NCBI GenBank assembly: GCA_028864885.1
Contig: JAGWLR010000023.1
Coordinates: forward strand, 1 to 42,298
Length of the DNA: 42,298 bases
Direction of reading: 5' to 3'
From: Burkholderiales bacterium
GTDB taxonomy: Bacteria > Pseudomonadota > Gammaproteobacteria > Burkholderiales > Burkholderiaceae_C
The notes beneath the pieces are model-generated. The model was not told the DNA's origin. It did no database searches and saw nothing but the letters and a program-made list of their open reading frames with translations. A program made the position numbers and the translations under genes. Of this stretch, positions 19,851 to 29,560 are shown piece after piece. Numbering within the stretch: position 1 is the first letter of the stretch; every line of letters starts with the position of its first letter.

Positions 19851-22800
19851 TCAATACGTCTTCAATCCGGGGATCACACGCCACTGCACACGCCCGCTTC
19901 GGGATGCAGGCGACACCGGCATTTCCCAGTTGCGGCCTTCGATGCGCAAGGCTTCCTTGCCAGCCTCAGGCGTCACCAGTTGGTCGGAGACGACCAGCAC
20001 CTTCGAATCACTGACCGATACCCCCACCGCCGCTGCGGTGGGCAACAAACCATGCAGAGCCAAGCCCTGGGTGGGGCTCAGCGCATAGAGCGTCGACAGC
20101 GGAGCAGACTGACACATGGATGCGGCATCTGGATTCGGCCAGACCGTGGTGAAGAACAGCACCCCCGATCGAACCACCGGGGTGGACAAGACCATTTCAC
20201 CCGTGCCCTCGGTCTGCCCCGGGGCCACCGGGAAGTCGAGGTACCAGCCATCCTGGGTGGTCCAGTTGATCGAGGCCGCTGAATCCGTTTTCGACAAGGA
20301 GACATCGCCCGTTTTGGCGTCACGAACCAATTGGCGCTGAACCAGCGAGGACAAGGTCGGCAAGGCGCGGCTGGCTGCGGCCGCCGTGCCGCTGCCTGCT
20401 GCATCAGCCGAGTAGGTGCCACGATCCCAGATCGTGTAGAAACGTTGCATCAGCCTGGTGTTGGGGAAGTCACCCGACACGATGGATTTGCCGGTCCCAA
20501 ATCCCACCATCACCCCACCCATGCCAGGGAAGGTGGTGACCGGCGCGGTCGTGATGGGCAAGGGGGCACCCGACCCGTCTGAGCCAGACTTAGCCTGGAA
20601 CATCGGCACGGGTGTGCCGCCCAGCTTGTAAGCCGAGCCCCAATCGTTGGGATCGGATGAGCTGATGTCGAACTTCCAGACCTGGCCTTTCAGGTCGGTC
20701 GCATACACCCAGTCGGCGGTGCCGTTGTTGTCGATGTCGACCCAGGTGGCCCCCATCAAACCGTTGCCGGTATCAGCGTTGGTGGGCAATTTGATGGCGC
20801 GATTGCCCTTCCAGGCTCCCACGTCGGGCCCCGACTCCAAACGACCCGAGACATCCAGGAAGTACAGATACGCACGCCCATTGGCCGAGCCATAGCCGTT
20901 GGGCACCATCATGGCAAAGCGGCCATTGTTGAGACGCACCACATTGGCAGGCTGACCCGATGCGCGATGGATGACCGGATCCATCAACACATAGCCCAAA
21001 TCCGGGTCATCATCGGAGCTGAACATCCACTTGAAGATGCTGCCCGCGTTCGTTTCTGTGAGCGCGTTCGGATTGGTGACGTCCAAGGCGAATACCGCAC
21101 GCCCGCCTCGCCCCAGGCTACTGAACAGATAGGTACGCCACGCACCCGCCCCCGAATCAGGAAGATGCACATCGGCAGTAACGGGGCTGCCATCCATGGT
21201 GGCCGTGATGCTTCGCGTCGAATCACGACTGGCTGCCCGCAACCCACCCATCAAAGGGCTAGGTAAGTAAGACAGAATCGGCACCCCGGTGGTCGCATTG
21301 AAAGCGTGAAGCATGGAGTCATCTGAGGCCACCCACAACACAGAGGGATAGCCGGCACTGCTACGAGACATCGCAAAAGACCGATATGACGCCCAGCTGG
21401 CGGGCAGGTCGACATCGGTTGTCCGCAACATCGCCCCACGCTGCAACCATGGCGCAGCATTGACGATCGGCCCCAGCACATTGGTCGGCTGCATTCGCAG
21501 ATCGCCAGTCGCCATGCCCCCACGCGCGTAGGTCACCAGATCCTTCCAACTTCCCGCCCCGGCATCTGCATCCAGAGCGGTTCGCACGGACGCCAGTGTG
21601 CTGGGCGTGGCCGCATCCAGCGTGGCGATCTGGAAGGGCGTGCCCACCAGACCCACATTGGTGATGACCTCGCGTTTGTCATCCGGACGTGAGGCATTCG
21701 TCAGGGCCTCGCCTAACTCAAACTTGGGATCCTTCTTGAATTGCCCGCTGCCATCGAGCTCATAAGCCTTGACCGTGCCGGTATGGGCCTTGGCATCGAA
21801 CTCGGCCACATACTTCAGCGTGGTGCTGATCAACTGGGCCGATGAAACCGCAGGCGTCGAGTTACCCGCTGCCAGCAACTTGTCGAGGGCCTTGCGCAAA
21901 CCGTATTCGAGCTTGGCTGGATCGCGTGCCAGGAAATAGCCTTCGGCATCCGCTGAGGCGTTGGGCAACTTGGCAGTGGAGACGAGCGTGAACTTGTCTT
22001 CACCGGTCGTGAAGCTGCCATACTTGGCCGCATACCAAAGGGGATCGGCCAGAACCGACCCAGCGCGGTCTTTGTTGAACGTGAAGGTGCGAGTCGCTGC
22101 AGTGCCGATCGAATCAAACCCGATCGTGTCCGACCCGAAGGTGGTGGGCCAAGCCCAACCATCGTGGGTGGGAGTGGCGCTGATCGCGTTGGGCATGCCG
22201 GCGTCTTCGTAGCCACAGCGCAGGCCATAGTCGCGTTTGCTCAGCGTGGTGGTGCGCAAATCGCAGTCGCCAAACGAGATCCAGTGGCTGCCATGGGTGA
22301 GATAGCGGCCCGCACCATCTACCGCCCCAGTGATGCTGAACCCGTGGGAGCCCGGCAGGCCGCCATCGACGTTCAGGATATCGGTGGTGACCTTGAGCAC
22401 TCCACCCTCGATCCGATAGGCGATGTAACCGACGATGTCCATGTCGTAATCGCCGCCAAACTGCGCGTCATTCCAGGTGACGACATACGAAGCACCGGTA
22501 GTCTTTCCGGCCGTGGTGATGGAGTTGATCAATTTGATAGTCAGCATCGCACCCGGCATCCAGGTGTCCGTTGGCGGACTCATCTTGCGCCCGATGTTCC
22601 AGATGCTCTCGGGCGTGATGTACACCTTGGCGCCCGTAGCCGGGTCAGTCACCTCGATGCGGGCCACCCCACCGCCCATCGCAGCGGCAAGCGTCTTCAC
22701 ACGCAGAGCGTAGCCAGGCAGATCGGATGGCGATGTCGCGATATCAATCTTCCTCACGGCATGGGTGTTGCCATAGAGCGCCGCACCTGCCGACAGATAG

Positions 22801-24602
22801 CTACCTTTGGTGGCTGGCGCTTCGGGGCAGATCCCAGACACTTCCCACAAGTGGGTCACCACCTTGCCCGTGCACTGCTCACCCCAGCCGCCATCAACTG
22901 CTGCCACCGATCGGGTGGTGCCGGTGATGCCTTCTTGATCCCCCACGCGATCGGTGAAGCTGGCCAAGGTTTCATCGACGCTTCGATTGGGCAACTTGTC
23001 AAACGCGCCCACATCGTCACGGTCATAGCTGAGCGCGCTGCTGGAGATGGCCAGCATGTCCATCGGCCGGCACAGGCTCTTGCCATACACCTGCCCGCGG
23101 GTCAGCCCGCCCGCACCCGGAACCTTGAGTGCGTCGTCCAATGGGTCCTGCCAATAGGGCGAAGGGAGCCCCAATGCGGGATCAATGGTGACCGGCGCTG
23201 GCCCGCTATAGCTGGTTTTGTTACCCTGATTGGCAAAGTAGGCGAGCGCCTCAATCAGCATTTCCCCCATTGGGTTGCCCCAGGATGGAAACTCTTTGTT
23301 GACCAGCGCCGACGGCATCACCCAGCTGTAAGAGGCGTCGGTTGTGTAATAAGGGGCCCCGGCGTTGTAAAGCCGGAAAGAATCAAATGATTTGATGATG
23401 CCGCCGCCGCAAGCGCCGCTGGTGCTGGTGTGACAGAAGGTGCCGTCTGCATTGACCTCGTCATTGAGGTTGGACACGTTCTTGCGCAACACCCCACCCG
23501 ACAGGTTGTTGTCGTAGCTACCTGAGATCAAGCCAAACTCGGCCCGCGCTGACTCAGTGGCCGATGGGGCATAGCCGTAGTCGAGCAAAATGCCAGAGGG
23601 CTTCAGCGACGTGACCATCGCTCCAGAAGCATCCTTGTATTCAAAGCGTTTGCAGTTTTCTTTTCCGACCAGGGCCGTGCTGACGCAGGCTTGAACGCGA
23701 ATCTGCAATCCGTCAGCGCCAATGCCGGCTGGTAAGTCATCTGCATCGGGATACGGGGCAATCAGTCCATGCGCTGGCATGCCATACAGGTCAGACCCCG
23801 GAATGGCCGCATCCCGCTGGAAGTATTTGACCAGCTTGGTTCCAAACCAGTAATCCGAATTGGCTGAGTCAGCAGTGTCCTTCACCGGGCGCCAGCGACA
23901 CACCTTTTTGGCCGTGGTGGACCACAGCAAATAGTTGCCTTTGACCATGCGCAGGATAGGCACCCCGCTGGTGGCGTCGGCCGTGGTCGACATCGCGCAG
24001 GTGGTCAGCCCCACATAAGCGCCATCTTTTTGCAGATCACCAACATCAAACGGCGTGTACTTGGCAATGTCCGTGCCTCGGTAGTACTTGGCAAAGGCAT
24101 GGGCATCGGTGCCCAGTTGAGCCAGTTGCAGCACGGTCGAGGTCGGGGTGTCTTCCTGACGGTAGCCGCCATAAAGCATCTTGCGCACCACGTCGATCCG
24201 CGTCATCGTGGCCCAGTTCAAAAAGTTGCCGCTCCAGCGCGCCATGCTACGCGTCTGGCACCAGGTCGATGCATCGCGAAACGCTTCGGGGATGAATTTG
24301 TTGCCATCGTGTCGATAGCACTTGCTGGGATCGAAGTAGCCGTAGTACTCGAAGTCTGGGCGGTAGGTGGGATCAATCCGACCGCTACCCTTGAGGTCTT
24401 CGTAATCGGTGTACATCGGCCCAAACAGGGTGTGATCGCGCGAGGCGGTCAGCATCATCATGGCGGGGAAATCACGCGCACTGATGTTGGGTGGGATGGC
24501 CTGAATCGGGGTGGCCGAATAAGGCGCCGTTTGTGCCCACACCGAGGTGGCCACCATCAGCAGCACCAGCAGGGGCGCAATCCAACGTTGAAATCGGTTC
24601 AT
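19851..24602 (-). CDS. pilY1: Type IV pilus tip adhesin/biogenesis factor PilY1
   Basis: PilY1 sits at the pilus tip, counters retraction, and acts in adhesion and surface sensing. The protein is 1583 residues with a signal peptide (MNRFQRWIAPLLVLLMVATS, cleavage near VWA-Q). A long N-terminal region rich in Gly, Ser and Thr follows, then a C-terminal beta-propeller of about 500 residues (PSVLWVASDDSMLHAFNATT onward). An EF-hand-like calcium loop DIDNNGTADWVYATD lies near residue 1288, as in Pseudomonas PilY1. ATG 24602 follows GAGTGA; earlier frame extension overlaps pilX. It is longer than the 1163 residues of P. aeruginosa PilY1; the extra length is in the N-terminal part. Confidence 0.93.
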   Translation of the reverse strand: MNRFQRWIAPLLVLLMVATSVWAQTAPYSATPIQAIPPNISARDFPAMMMLTASRDHTLFGPMYTDYEDLKGSGRIDPTYRPDFEYYGYFDPSKCYRHDGNKFIPEAFRDASTWCQTRSMARWSGNFLNWATMTRIDVVRKMLYGGYRQEDTPTSTVLQLAQLGTDAHAFAKYYRGTDIAKYTPFDVGDLQKDGAYVGLTTCAMSTTADATSGVPILRMVKGNYLLWSTTAKKVCRWRPVKDTADSANSDYWFGTKLVKYFQRDAAIPGSDLYGMPAHGLIAPYPDADDLPAGIGADGLQIRVQACVSTALVGKENCKRFEYKDASGAMVTSLKPSGILLDYGYAPSATESARAEFGLISGSYDNNLSGGVLRKNVSNLNDEVNADGTFCHTSTSGACGGGIIKSFDSFRLYNAGAPYYTTDASYSWVMPSALVNKEFPSWGNPMGEMLIEALAYFANQGNKTSYSGPAPVTIDPALGLPSPYWQDPLDDALKVPGAGGLTRGQVYGKSLCRPMDMLAISSSALSYDRDDVGAFDKLPNRSVDETLASFTDRVGDQEGITGTTRSVAAVDGGWGEQCTGKVVTHLWEVSGICPEAPATKGSYLSAGAALYGNTHAVRKIDIATSPSDLPGYALRVKTLAAAMGGGVARIEVTDPATGAKVYITPESIWNIGRKMSPPTDTWMPGAMLTIKLINSITTAGKTTGASYVVTWNDAQFGGDYDMDIVGYIAYRIEGGVLKVTTDILNVDGGLPGSHGFSITGAVDGAGRYLTHGSHWISFGDCDLRTTTLSKRDYGLRCGYEDAGMPNAISATPTHDGWAWPTTFGSDTIGFDSIGTAATRTFTFNKDRAGSVLADPLWYAAKYGSFTTGEDKFTLVSTAKLPNASADAEGYFLARDPAKLEYGLRKALDKLLAAGNSTPAVSSAQLISTTLKYVAEFDAKAHTGTVKAYELDGSGQFKKDPKFELGEALTNASRPDDKREVITNVGLVGTPFQIATLDAATPSTLASVRTALDADAGAGSWKDLVTYARGGMATGDLRMQPTNVLGPIVNAAPWLQRGAMLRTTDVDLPASWASYRSFAMSRSSAGYPSVLWVASDDSMLHAFNATTGVPILSYLPSPLMGGLRAASRDSTRSITATMDGSPVTADVHLPDSGAGAWRTYLFSSLGRGGRAVFALDVTNPNALTETNAGSIFKWMFSSDDDPDLGYVLMDPVIHRASGQPANVVRLNNGRFAMMVPNGYGSANGRAYLYFLDVSGRLESGPDVGAWKGNRAIKLPTNADTGNGLMGATWVDIDNNGTADWVYATDLKGQVWKFDISSSDPNDWGSAYKLGGTPVPMFQAKSGSDGSGAPLPITTAPVTTFPGMGGVMVGFGTGKSIVSGDFPNTRLMQRFYTIWDRGTYSADAAGSGTAAAASRALPTLSSLVQRQLVRDAKTGDVSLSKTDSAASINWTTQDGWYLDFPVAPGQTEGTGEMVLSTPVVRSGVLFFTTVWPNPDAASMCQSAPLSTLYALSPTQGLALHGLLPTAAAVGVSVSDSKVLVVSDQLVTPEAGKEALRIEGRNWEMPVSPASRSGRVQWRVIPGLKTY

Positions 24603-24609
24603 GTTGCGG

Positions 24610-25296
24610 TCACTCAGTTTCAGGCGGAACGTAATAGCCCTGCACCACCGCCTGGGTGGCCATGGCATAGCCAAAGCCACGTGCGGTGATGCGGAATAGC
24701 GGACGTTCGTTGCGGGTGCCCATGTATTCGATGAGGTACTCAGGCTGTTGAGCCACTTCCGCAATCCGGGTTGACCCCGTGTAAGTGCCCAAAGGCACGC
24801 CGCCAGTGAACGTGCTGCATTGGTCGTTCACCGATTGCGGCTTGGTGGTCCAGCTGTTGTTCCAGCGCCCGCCTTTGTCATCAGCCCACCAGGGCTCCCC
24901 CGTAGGTGCCGCGCCGGGCGATGACGCCGCGGTGGCTTTGCTCAAGTCCAAGGCGGCATATTGTGCGTCGGTCATGCGGCAGATGCCACCCAGGCAGGAA
25001 GTGCCGTCCACCAACATGGCGATGTGGGCCGCGATCGGCCGCATCCCCGTTCGCTGACAAAATGCGCCCGCTGGTACTTTGCCTTCGGGCATCGCCAAAT
25101 CCGCCTCAGCATCCCGAAGGGCGGCCTCGGCGGCCTGATGCGCCACTTGCGCATCCAGCACGTTGCGGGCCATGCGCTCGCCAAACACCGCCTGCCGGGC
25201 GCCGTACAAGCTGATGGCAGTCAAGGCCAGGAGGAACACGAGCACCACGATCAAGGCGATGCCGCGTTGGGTTGGGTGATGGGGATGTCGAATCAT
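24610..25296 (-). CDS. pilX: Minor pilin assembly protein PilX
   Basis: PilX is a minor pilin of the priming complex that works with PilV, PilW and PilY1. The 228-residue protein starts with a class III-like signal QRGIALIVVLVFLLALTAIS. Position +5 is not Glu, which is usual for PilX and GspK relatives. The domain after it contains PilX-type LDAQVAHQAAEAALRDAEA. ATG 25296 has GAGGGA just upstream, better than GTG 25308, which overlaps the pilW stop. It ends 7 bases before pilY1 starts, so the genes are tightly coupled. Confidence 0.9.
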   Translation of the reverse strand: MIRHPHHPTQRGIALIVVLVFLLALTAISLYGARQAVFGERMARNVLDAQVAHQAAEAALRDAEADLAMPEGKVPAGAFCQRTGMRPIAAHIAMLVDGTSCLGGICRMTDAQYAALDLSKATAASSPGAAPTGEPWWADDKGGRWNNSWTTKPQSVNDQCSTFTGGVPLGTYTGSTRIAEVAQQPEYLIEYMGTRNERPLFRITARGFGYAMATQAVVQGYYVPPETE

Positions 25297-25304
25297 GTCA
25301 TCCC

Positions 25305-26297
25305 TCACGACAAGCGGTTCTTGACCGCAAAGACCTGGATGAAACGTCGCCGCTGCACGCCGTCATCCCGCATGGTGTTGCCGTCGCAATCCAGCCGCGT
25401 TTCCGCCCCTGCTCCGCGGAAACGGGTGGCAGTCAAGGATCGCGCAACGAGACACACCTGCACCGACACCACACGCTGCCAGCCTTGGTAAGTCTGGTCA
25501 TCGGCCGAGATGGGCCCGGCCGTCCCCGCCGCGGCTGCATCCACATACTGCGTCGCCCTGGCTGCACTGGCATCGCGCAAGCCATATTTGATGCGCAGTT
25601 GCTCGATGCCAGGCACCAGCGATTGGTATTTGGCGCTGCCATTGCCGACACAGCTCAGGCCGAACGTTGAAATCGTTCGACCGCCCTCAATGGCGTAATC
25701 GATCTTGCCGAGCGTATAGCGGTTCGAGACAAACAGAGGGTGAGCCGGAGGCAATTGCGGATTTTTGGCAGCTGCACCGACACGGTCGGCGGTGTTGACA
25801 GAGGCATCGCCATCCACGATGTGCCCCTGGCAATCGGCCCGCGCGCCCGCCGACAAGCTCAGGGCATCTTCGGTGAAGTAGTTCAACACAATCCCGTCGC
25901 CGGTTTTGTTGATGCCGTCTACAGCGGCACAGGCCCCAGACTTCACATTGAAGTAACCATTCGTGCACCCGAACACGCCGGCATCAAAGGCCGACACAGC
26001 CGGGACTGGATTGGTGTATTGCCCACGTGTCACCGACAGCGTGGTCCCCGGCTCCTGCATGTGGGCGGGGTAATAACCGGCATTGCCGATTTCCTTGCCC
26101 AGCAGCTCCAGCGCCAACTGCCCGTTTTCAAACAAGGCGGCTCGCTCTTCCATCGCCTTCTCGGTGCTGCGACCATTGAGGTAGAGGTACGCCGCCACCA
26201 AGACCACCACCAGGTTGAGGGCCACGGCCACCATCAATTCGATCAGGGTCAGGCCTCGCTGCGAGGCCAGATGGCTCACGGATGACCTCGTGCTCAT
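25305..26297 (-). CDS. pilW: Minor pilin assembly protein PilW
   Basis: PilW is a minor pilin of the priming complex. The 330-residue protein has a class III signal with QRGLTLIELMVAVALNLVVV, including Glu5, a conserved helical spine (LFENGQLALELLGKEIGNAG), then a large globular domain. The frame is open far upstream, but ATG 26297 overlaps the pilV stop by four bases (ATGA) and gives the proper prepilin peptide. Translation is coupled to pilV and pilX. Confidence 0.92.
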   Translation of the reverse strand: MSTRSSVSHLASQRGLTLIELMVAVALNLVVVLVAAYLYLNGRSTEKAMEERAALFENGQLALELLGKEIGNAGYYPAHMQEPGTTLSVTRGQYTNPVPAVSAFDAGVFGCTNGYFNVKSGACAAVDGINKTGDGIVLNYFTEDALSLSAGARADCQGHIVDGDASVNTADRVGAAAKNPQLPPAHPLFVSNRYTLGKIDYAIEGGRTISTFGLSCVGNGSAKYQSLVPGIEQLRIKYGLRDASAARATQYVDAAAAGTAGPISADDQTYQGWQRVVSVQVCLVARSLTATRFRGAGAETRLDCDGNTMRDDGVQRRRFIQVFAVKNRLS

Positions 26298-26869
26298 GGC
26301 ACCACCTGAAAGTTGGCGCACCGCACGCCCACGGGCAGATCGGCCGGGCAGCAACGCCGCGCATCCACGGGCGACATGCCGCCTGCACACACGGGCGATT
26401 TGTCGGTGAAATCGTTGTCCTGCCACATGATGGTGAGGTTCAGGCCGTCGTGGATGTCGCCCGTGACCTGCACCGAGCCGCGGGGCAATTCGTCGCGAAC
26501 CCGCTGACGCCACAACGCCATGTCCCAGGCGGCCAGGGTCGCCGCGTCGGTGCAGACCGTCGTGGCGCAATCGGTGCCAGCGGCGGCTGGGGGATCCGAT
26601 TGATCCGCCCATGCATCCGTGATGAGGTAAGGCGACGTTCCACTGATAGCAGAGCCACCCGGTGCGGCTTGCAAATTGGCTCGCACGCGCTCAGCGTAAT
26701 CGCTCACCAGCATCGACAACACGGCGCGATTAGAGCTGCCCAGTTGGTATTTGACCGTGTAGGACTGCAGCCCAGCCAAGCTGATCATGGCCAGACCCAA
26801 AATCAGGATGGACACCAACACTTCGATCAAGGTGACCCCTGACTGGCGCAAACGCCCCTTGTCAGTCAT
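26294..26869 (-). CDS. pilV: Minor pilin PilV
   Basis: PilV is a minor pilin of the type IV pilus. The 191-residue protein has QSGVTLIEVLVSILILGLAM with Glu5 in a prepilin signal and a variable globular domain rich in cysteines (RRCCPADLPVGVRC). ATG 26869 lies five bases after GGAGG, which is inside the end of fimT; a GTG three bases earlier is also possible. It overlaps fimT by eight bases and pilW by four. Confidence 0.9.
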   Translation of the reverse strand: MTDKGRLRQSGVTLIEVLVSILILGLAMISLAGLQSYTVKYQLGSSNRAVLSMLVSDYAERVRANLQAAPGGSAISGTSPYLITDAWADQSDPPAAAGTDCATTVCTDAATLAAWDMALWRQRVRDELPRGSVQVTGDIHDGLNLTIMWQDNDFTDKSPVCAGGMSPVDARRCCPADLPVGVRCANFQVVP

Positions 26870-27443
26870 CACCGCCTCCGGGGTTGGCGGCCACGTTCAT
26901 GACTCGGCCCACGGTGTTGTACGTGATCTTGCGATTCACGGATCCATCCGCGAATCGATCGTCTGTCAAAGCGAGGGATCCCCCGATAGGATCAGTCGTA
27001 ACGCCACGGGAGGTGTAGACGATCACGTCACTGTTATCGTCCGATCCGGTGTTGTTCAGATGAACGTGCGCAGGCAAAGCCTGCTGAGCGCGCAGAATCT
27101 GGCCCGCGGCCGGATCAGTTGAGCTGGCGCTTGAATCGCATCCTGGGTTCAGATACACCAACCAGCCTGCGTCCCACGAACCGGCCTCGCCAGCGCACTG
27201 GGCCGCACCTGAGGCCGCCCGCCGACAAACCGACACGCAAGTGTTGCGAGAAACGGCCTCCATGCGGGCCAACTGCAAGGCGTCGGTCAACTCGTTCGCT
27301 GCTGCACTCATCTGACTGCGCGCCAGAAATCCGGTCAAAACCGGTGCCGCCATCGTGATCAGCACCACCGCGATGGCGAGCGTGACCATCAGCTCCACCA
27401 AAGTGAAGCCGTTCATGCGTGAATTATTTACACCCTTGTTCAT
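26862..27443 (-). CDS. fimT: Minor pilin FimT/FimU (GspH family)
   Basis: FimT/FimU is the first gene of the minor pilin operon; relatives prime pilus assembly, and some FimT proteins bind DNA during natural transformation. The 193-residue protein has MNGFTLVELMVTLAIAVVLI with Glu5, then the GspH spine QMSAAANELTDALQLARMEA and a beta-rich domain. ATG 27443 is used; ATG 27416 directly at MNGFTL is a real alternative because no clear ribosome site precedes 27443. Two AlgR-like boxes lie 59-88 bases upstream, so the operon may be under LytTR-type control. Confidence 0.88.
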   Translation of the reverse strand: MNKGVNNSRMNGFTLVELMVTLAIAVVLITMAAPVLTGFLARSQMSAAANELTDALQLARMEAVSRNTCVSVCRRAASGAAQCAGEAGSWDAGWLVYLNPGCDSSASSTDPAAGQILRAQQALPAHVHLNNTGSDDNSDVIVYTSRGVTTDPIGGSLALTDDRFADGSVNRKITYNTVGRVMNVAANPGGGDD

Positions 27444-27501
27444 GGGTGCTGAATGTAGCGACAAAGGCCGGTTTTGGCATCACCGCCCTTCAGGGGGGCA
27501 G

Positions 27502-27531
27502 ACCGTTTGTCGGCATGCATTGACCGTTCGT
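27502..27531 (+). promoter_or_regulatory. Two AlgR-like boxes upstream of the fimT-pil operon
   Basis: ACCGTTTGTC at 27502-27511 and ACCGTTCGTC at 27522-27531 are spaced 20 bp start to start, that is two helical turns. The second matches the known Pseudomonas AlgR core CCGTTCGTC exactly; the first differs at one base. They lie upstream of fimT, in reverse orientation to transcription. A TACATT (plus-strand bases 27452-27457) about 45 bp downstream may be the -10 element of a promoter with a poor -35. Confidence 0.5.
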
Positions 27532-27570
27532 CAAACGCCCGGCAGGTCTGAGCCCCGGCAAAACCCTAGG

Positions 27571-28038
27571 TCAACCTCGGCCGGTCGACTTTTTCCCGGT
27601 TTCTTTGATCGCCGCAACGAACTCGCTGACGTCGTCAAAACTGCGGTAGACCGAGGCGAAGCGGACGTACGCCACCTTGTCGAGCTTGCGCAACTCTTGC
27701 ATGACCCATTCGCCCAATTGCGTAGATGAGACCTCTTTTTCGCCACACTGGCGCAATCGGGCTTCGATGCTTTCAATCGCCCCTTCCAAGGCCTCGGCCC
27801 CGACGGGCCGTTTGCGCAAGGCAATCAGCAGGGAGCTTTTGAGCTTGGCCCGGTCGTAATCGGTGCGCCGCCCGTCCCGCTTGACGATCACCGGCAGTTC
27901 GATTTCCGCCCGCTCGTAGGTGGTGAATCGCTTGTCGCAGGACTGGCAACGCCGGCGCCGGCGCGTCGAATCGCCTTCGTCGGAATCGCGTGTTTCAACA
28001 ACCTGGGTGTCGTGGTGTCCGCAAAATGGGCAACGCAT
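27571..28038 (-). CDS. nrdR: Transcriptional repressor NrdR
   Basis: NrdR represses ribonucleotide reductase genes according to ATP/dATP level. The 155 residues show the N-terminal zinc ribbon with C3, C6, C31 and C34 (MRCPFC, CQSC), the basic stretch STRRRRRC, and the ATP-cone domain from about residue 49 ([20 protein letters not shown]). It follows glyA on the same strand after a terminator-like hairpin; glyA-nrdR is a common order in proteobacteria. No NrdR boxes were recognised here. Confidence 0.97.
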   Translation of the reverse strand: MRCPFCGHHDTQVVETRDSDEGDSTRRRRRCQSCDKRFTTYERAEIELPVIVKRDGRRTDYDRAKLKSSLLIALRKRPVGAEALEGAIESIEARLRQCGEKEVSSTQLGEWVMQELRKLDKVAYVRFASVYRSFDDVSEFVAAIKETGKKSTGRG

Positions 28039-28061
28039 GTGGTCTACGAGCTGGCACAGAA

Positions 28062-28087
28062 CAAAAAACCCGGCACGTGGCCGGGCT
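28062..28087 (-). terminator. Terminator-like hairpin after glyA
   Basis: Read on the minus strand, CCCGG, a seven-base loop CCACGTG and CCGGG are followed by TTTTTT, 14-39 bases after the glyA stop. A further perfect inverted repeat GTCTATC-AAC-GATAGAC (28096-28112) overlaps the stop itself. The hairpin would separate glyA from nrdR or reduce read-through. Confidence 0.75.
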
Positions 28088-28100
28088 TGCTAGGAGTCTA

Positions 28101-29351
28101 TCAACGATAGACAGGGAACTGACGGGTCAGTTCAGCCACTTGCTCGCGCACCCGGGCAATGGTGGCCTCGTCATGGGGATTGTCAAGCACGTCAGCGATG
28201 AGATTGCCGACCTGGATGGCCTGCTCTTCCTTGAAGCCGCGTGTGGTCATGGCAGGAGAACCCAGACGGATGCCCGACGTGATCATGGGCTTTTGCGGAT
28301 CGTTCGGGATACCGTTCTTGTTGCAGGTGATGTGTGCCTGCCCCAGGATGGCTTCGGCTTCCTTGCCGGTCAGGTTCTTGGGACGCAGGTCCACCAGCAT
28401 CACGTGGCTTTCAGTACGACCAGACACGATGCGCAGGCCGCGCTTGGTCAGGGTGTCAGCCAGCGCAGCAGCGTTCTTCACCACCTGCTGTTGGTAAGCC
28501 TTGAACTCGGGCGATGCAGCTTCCTTGAAAGCCACGGCCTTGCCCGCGATCACGTGCATCAGGGGGCCGCCCTGGATGCCGGGGAAGATGGCCGAGTTGA
28601 TTTTCTTGGCGATCTCTTCCGAGCGCATCAGGATGATGCCGCCACGGGGGCCACGCAGGCTCTTGTGAGTGGTCGAGGTGACCACGTCAGCGTGAGGCAC
28701 GGGGTTGGGGTACACGCCCGCAGCGATCAGACCGGCGTAGTGAGCCATGTCGACCATGAAGTACGCGCCCACTTCCTTGGCGATCTTGGCAAAACGCTCG
28801 AAGTCGATGCGCAGGGCAAAAGCCGAGGCACCGGCGATGATCAGCTTGGGCTTGTGCTCGCGAGCCAGGGCTTCCATCTGGTCGTAGTCGATGTCTTCCT
28901 GGGCGTTCAAGCCGTAAGAGACCACCTTGAACCACTTGCCCGACATGTTCAGGGACATGCCGTGGGTCAAGTGACCGCCTTCGGCCAGACTCAAGCCCAT
29001 GATGGTGTCGCCCGGTTGCAGCAGACCGAAGAACACGGCCTGGTTGGCTTGCGAGCCGGAGTTGGCTTGCACGTTAGCGAATTCGGCACCGAACAGGGCC
29101 TTCAGGCGGTCGATGGCCAGTTGCTCGACCACGTCCACGTTTTCGCAACCGCCGTAGTAACGCTTGCCGGGATAGCCTTCGGCGTACTTGTTGGTCAGTT
29201 GGGAACCTTGCGCCTCCATCACGGCGGGCGAGGTGTAGTTTTCAGAAGCGATCAGCTCGATGTGATCTTCCTGGCGCTTGTTTTCAGCTTGAATCGCGGC
29301 CCACAGGTCGGGATCAACATTGGCCAGGGTGTGTGTTGCACGGTCAAACAT
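28101..29351 (-). CDS. glyA: Serine hydroxymethyltransferase
   Basis: GlyA interconverts serine and glycine with tetrahydrofolate, the main source of one-carbon units. The 416-residue protein has the PLP-lysine motif [16 protein letters not shown] (Lys near residue 230) and the N-terminal [22 protein letters not shown] 29351 ([17 protein letters not shown]) follows AGAGGAC; the open frame reaches 29396 but lacks a proper start there. It is separated by about 210 bases from the upstream transglycosylase, a region that must hold its leader. Confidence 0.97.
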   Translation of the reverse strand: MFDRATHTLANVDPDLWAAIQAENKRQEDHIELIASENYTSPAVMEAQGSQLTNKYAEGYPGKRYYGGCENVDVVEQLAIDRLKALFGAEFANVQANSGSQANQAVFFGLLQPGDTIMGLSLAEGGHLTHGMSLNMSGKWFKVVSYGLNAQEDIDYDQMEALAREHKPKLIIAGASAFALRIDFERFAKIAKEVGAYFMVDMAHYAGLIAAGVYPNPVPHADVVTSTTHKSLRGPRGGIILMRSEEIAKKINSAIFPGIQGGPLMHVIAGKAVAFKEAASPEFKAYQQQVVKNAAALADTLTKRGLRIVSGRTESHVMLVDLRPKNLTGKEAEAILGQAHITCNKNGIPNDPQKPMITSGIRLGSPAMTTRGFKEEQAIQVGNLIADVLDNPHDEATIARVREQVAELTRQFPVYR

Positions 29352-29479
29352 GACTTGGCAGTCCTCTTCATGGTTGAAGACCCACAGGAGCACCATGCTC
29401 CATGAGGGCTGCCCAGGCGAACGGCTGACACAGCCCTGCGGGCGTCAGACAGATCGCCCTGGGGCTGGCCGCGCTTCCC

Positions 29480-29493
29480 GGTGGTTCACCACC
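29480..29493. promoter_or_regulatory. Hairpin in the glyA leader region
   Basis: GGTGGT-TC-ACCACC is a perfect self-complementary hairpin 129-142 bases before the glyA start. It has no T-run, and no match to the glycine riboswitch core could be recognised by eye. A TACAAT on the minus strand nearby could be a -10 element. Function is unknown. Confidence 0.3.
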
Positions 29494-29560
29494 TCAGGCC
29501 TGGATCAGGCCATGTATCGCCAGTTGCGCGGCAAGTTGGGGATTGTACGGGAGTCCGGGC

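Noticed and set aside
22164-23390. Plus-strand open frame of 408 codons inside pilY1
   Set aside because: Antisense frame of pilY1, no start signal and no recognised motifs.
27990-29405. Long plus-strand open frame (471 codons) opposite glyA and nrdR
   Set aside because: It is the antisense shadow of glyA and nrdR in GC-rich DNA; the minus-strand proteins have full family motifs.
29352-29560. Glycine riboswitch before glyA
   Set aside because: No recognisable aptamer core by eye, only a small GGTGGT hairpin.
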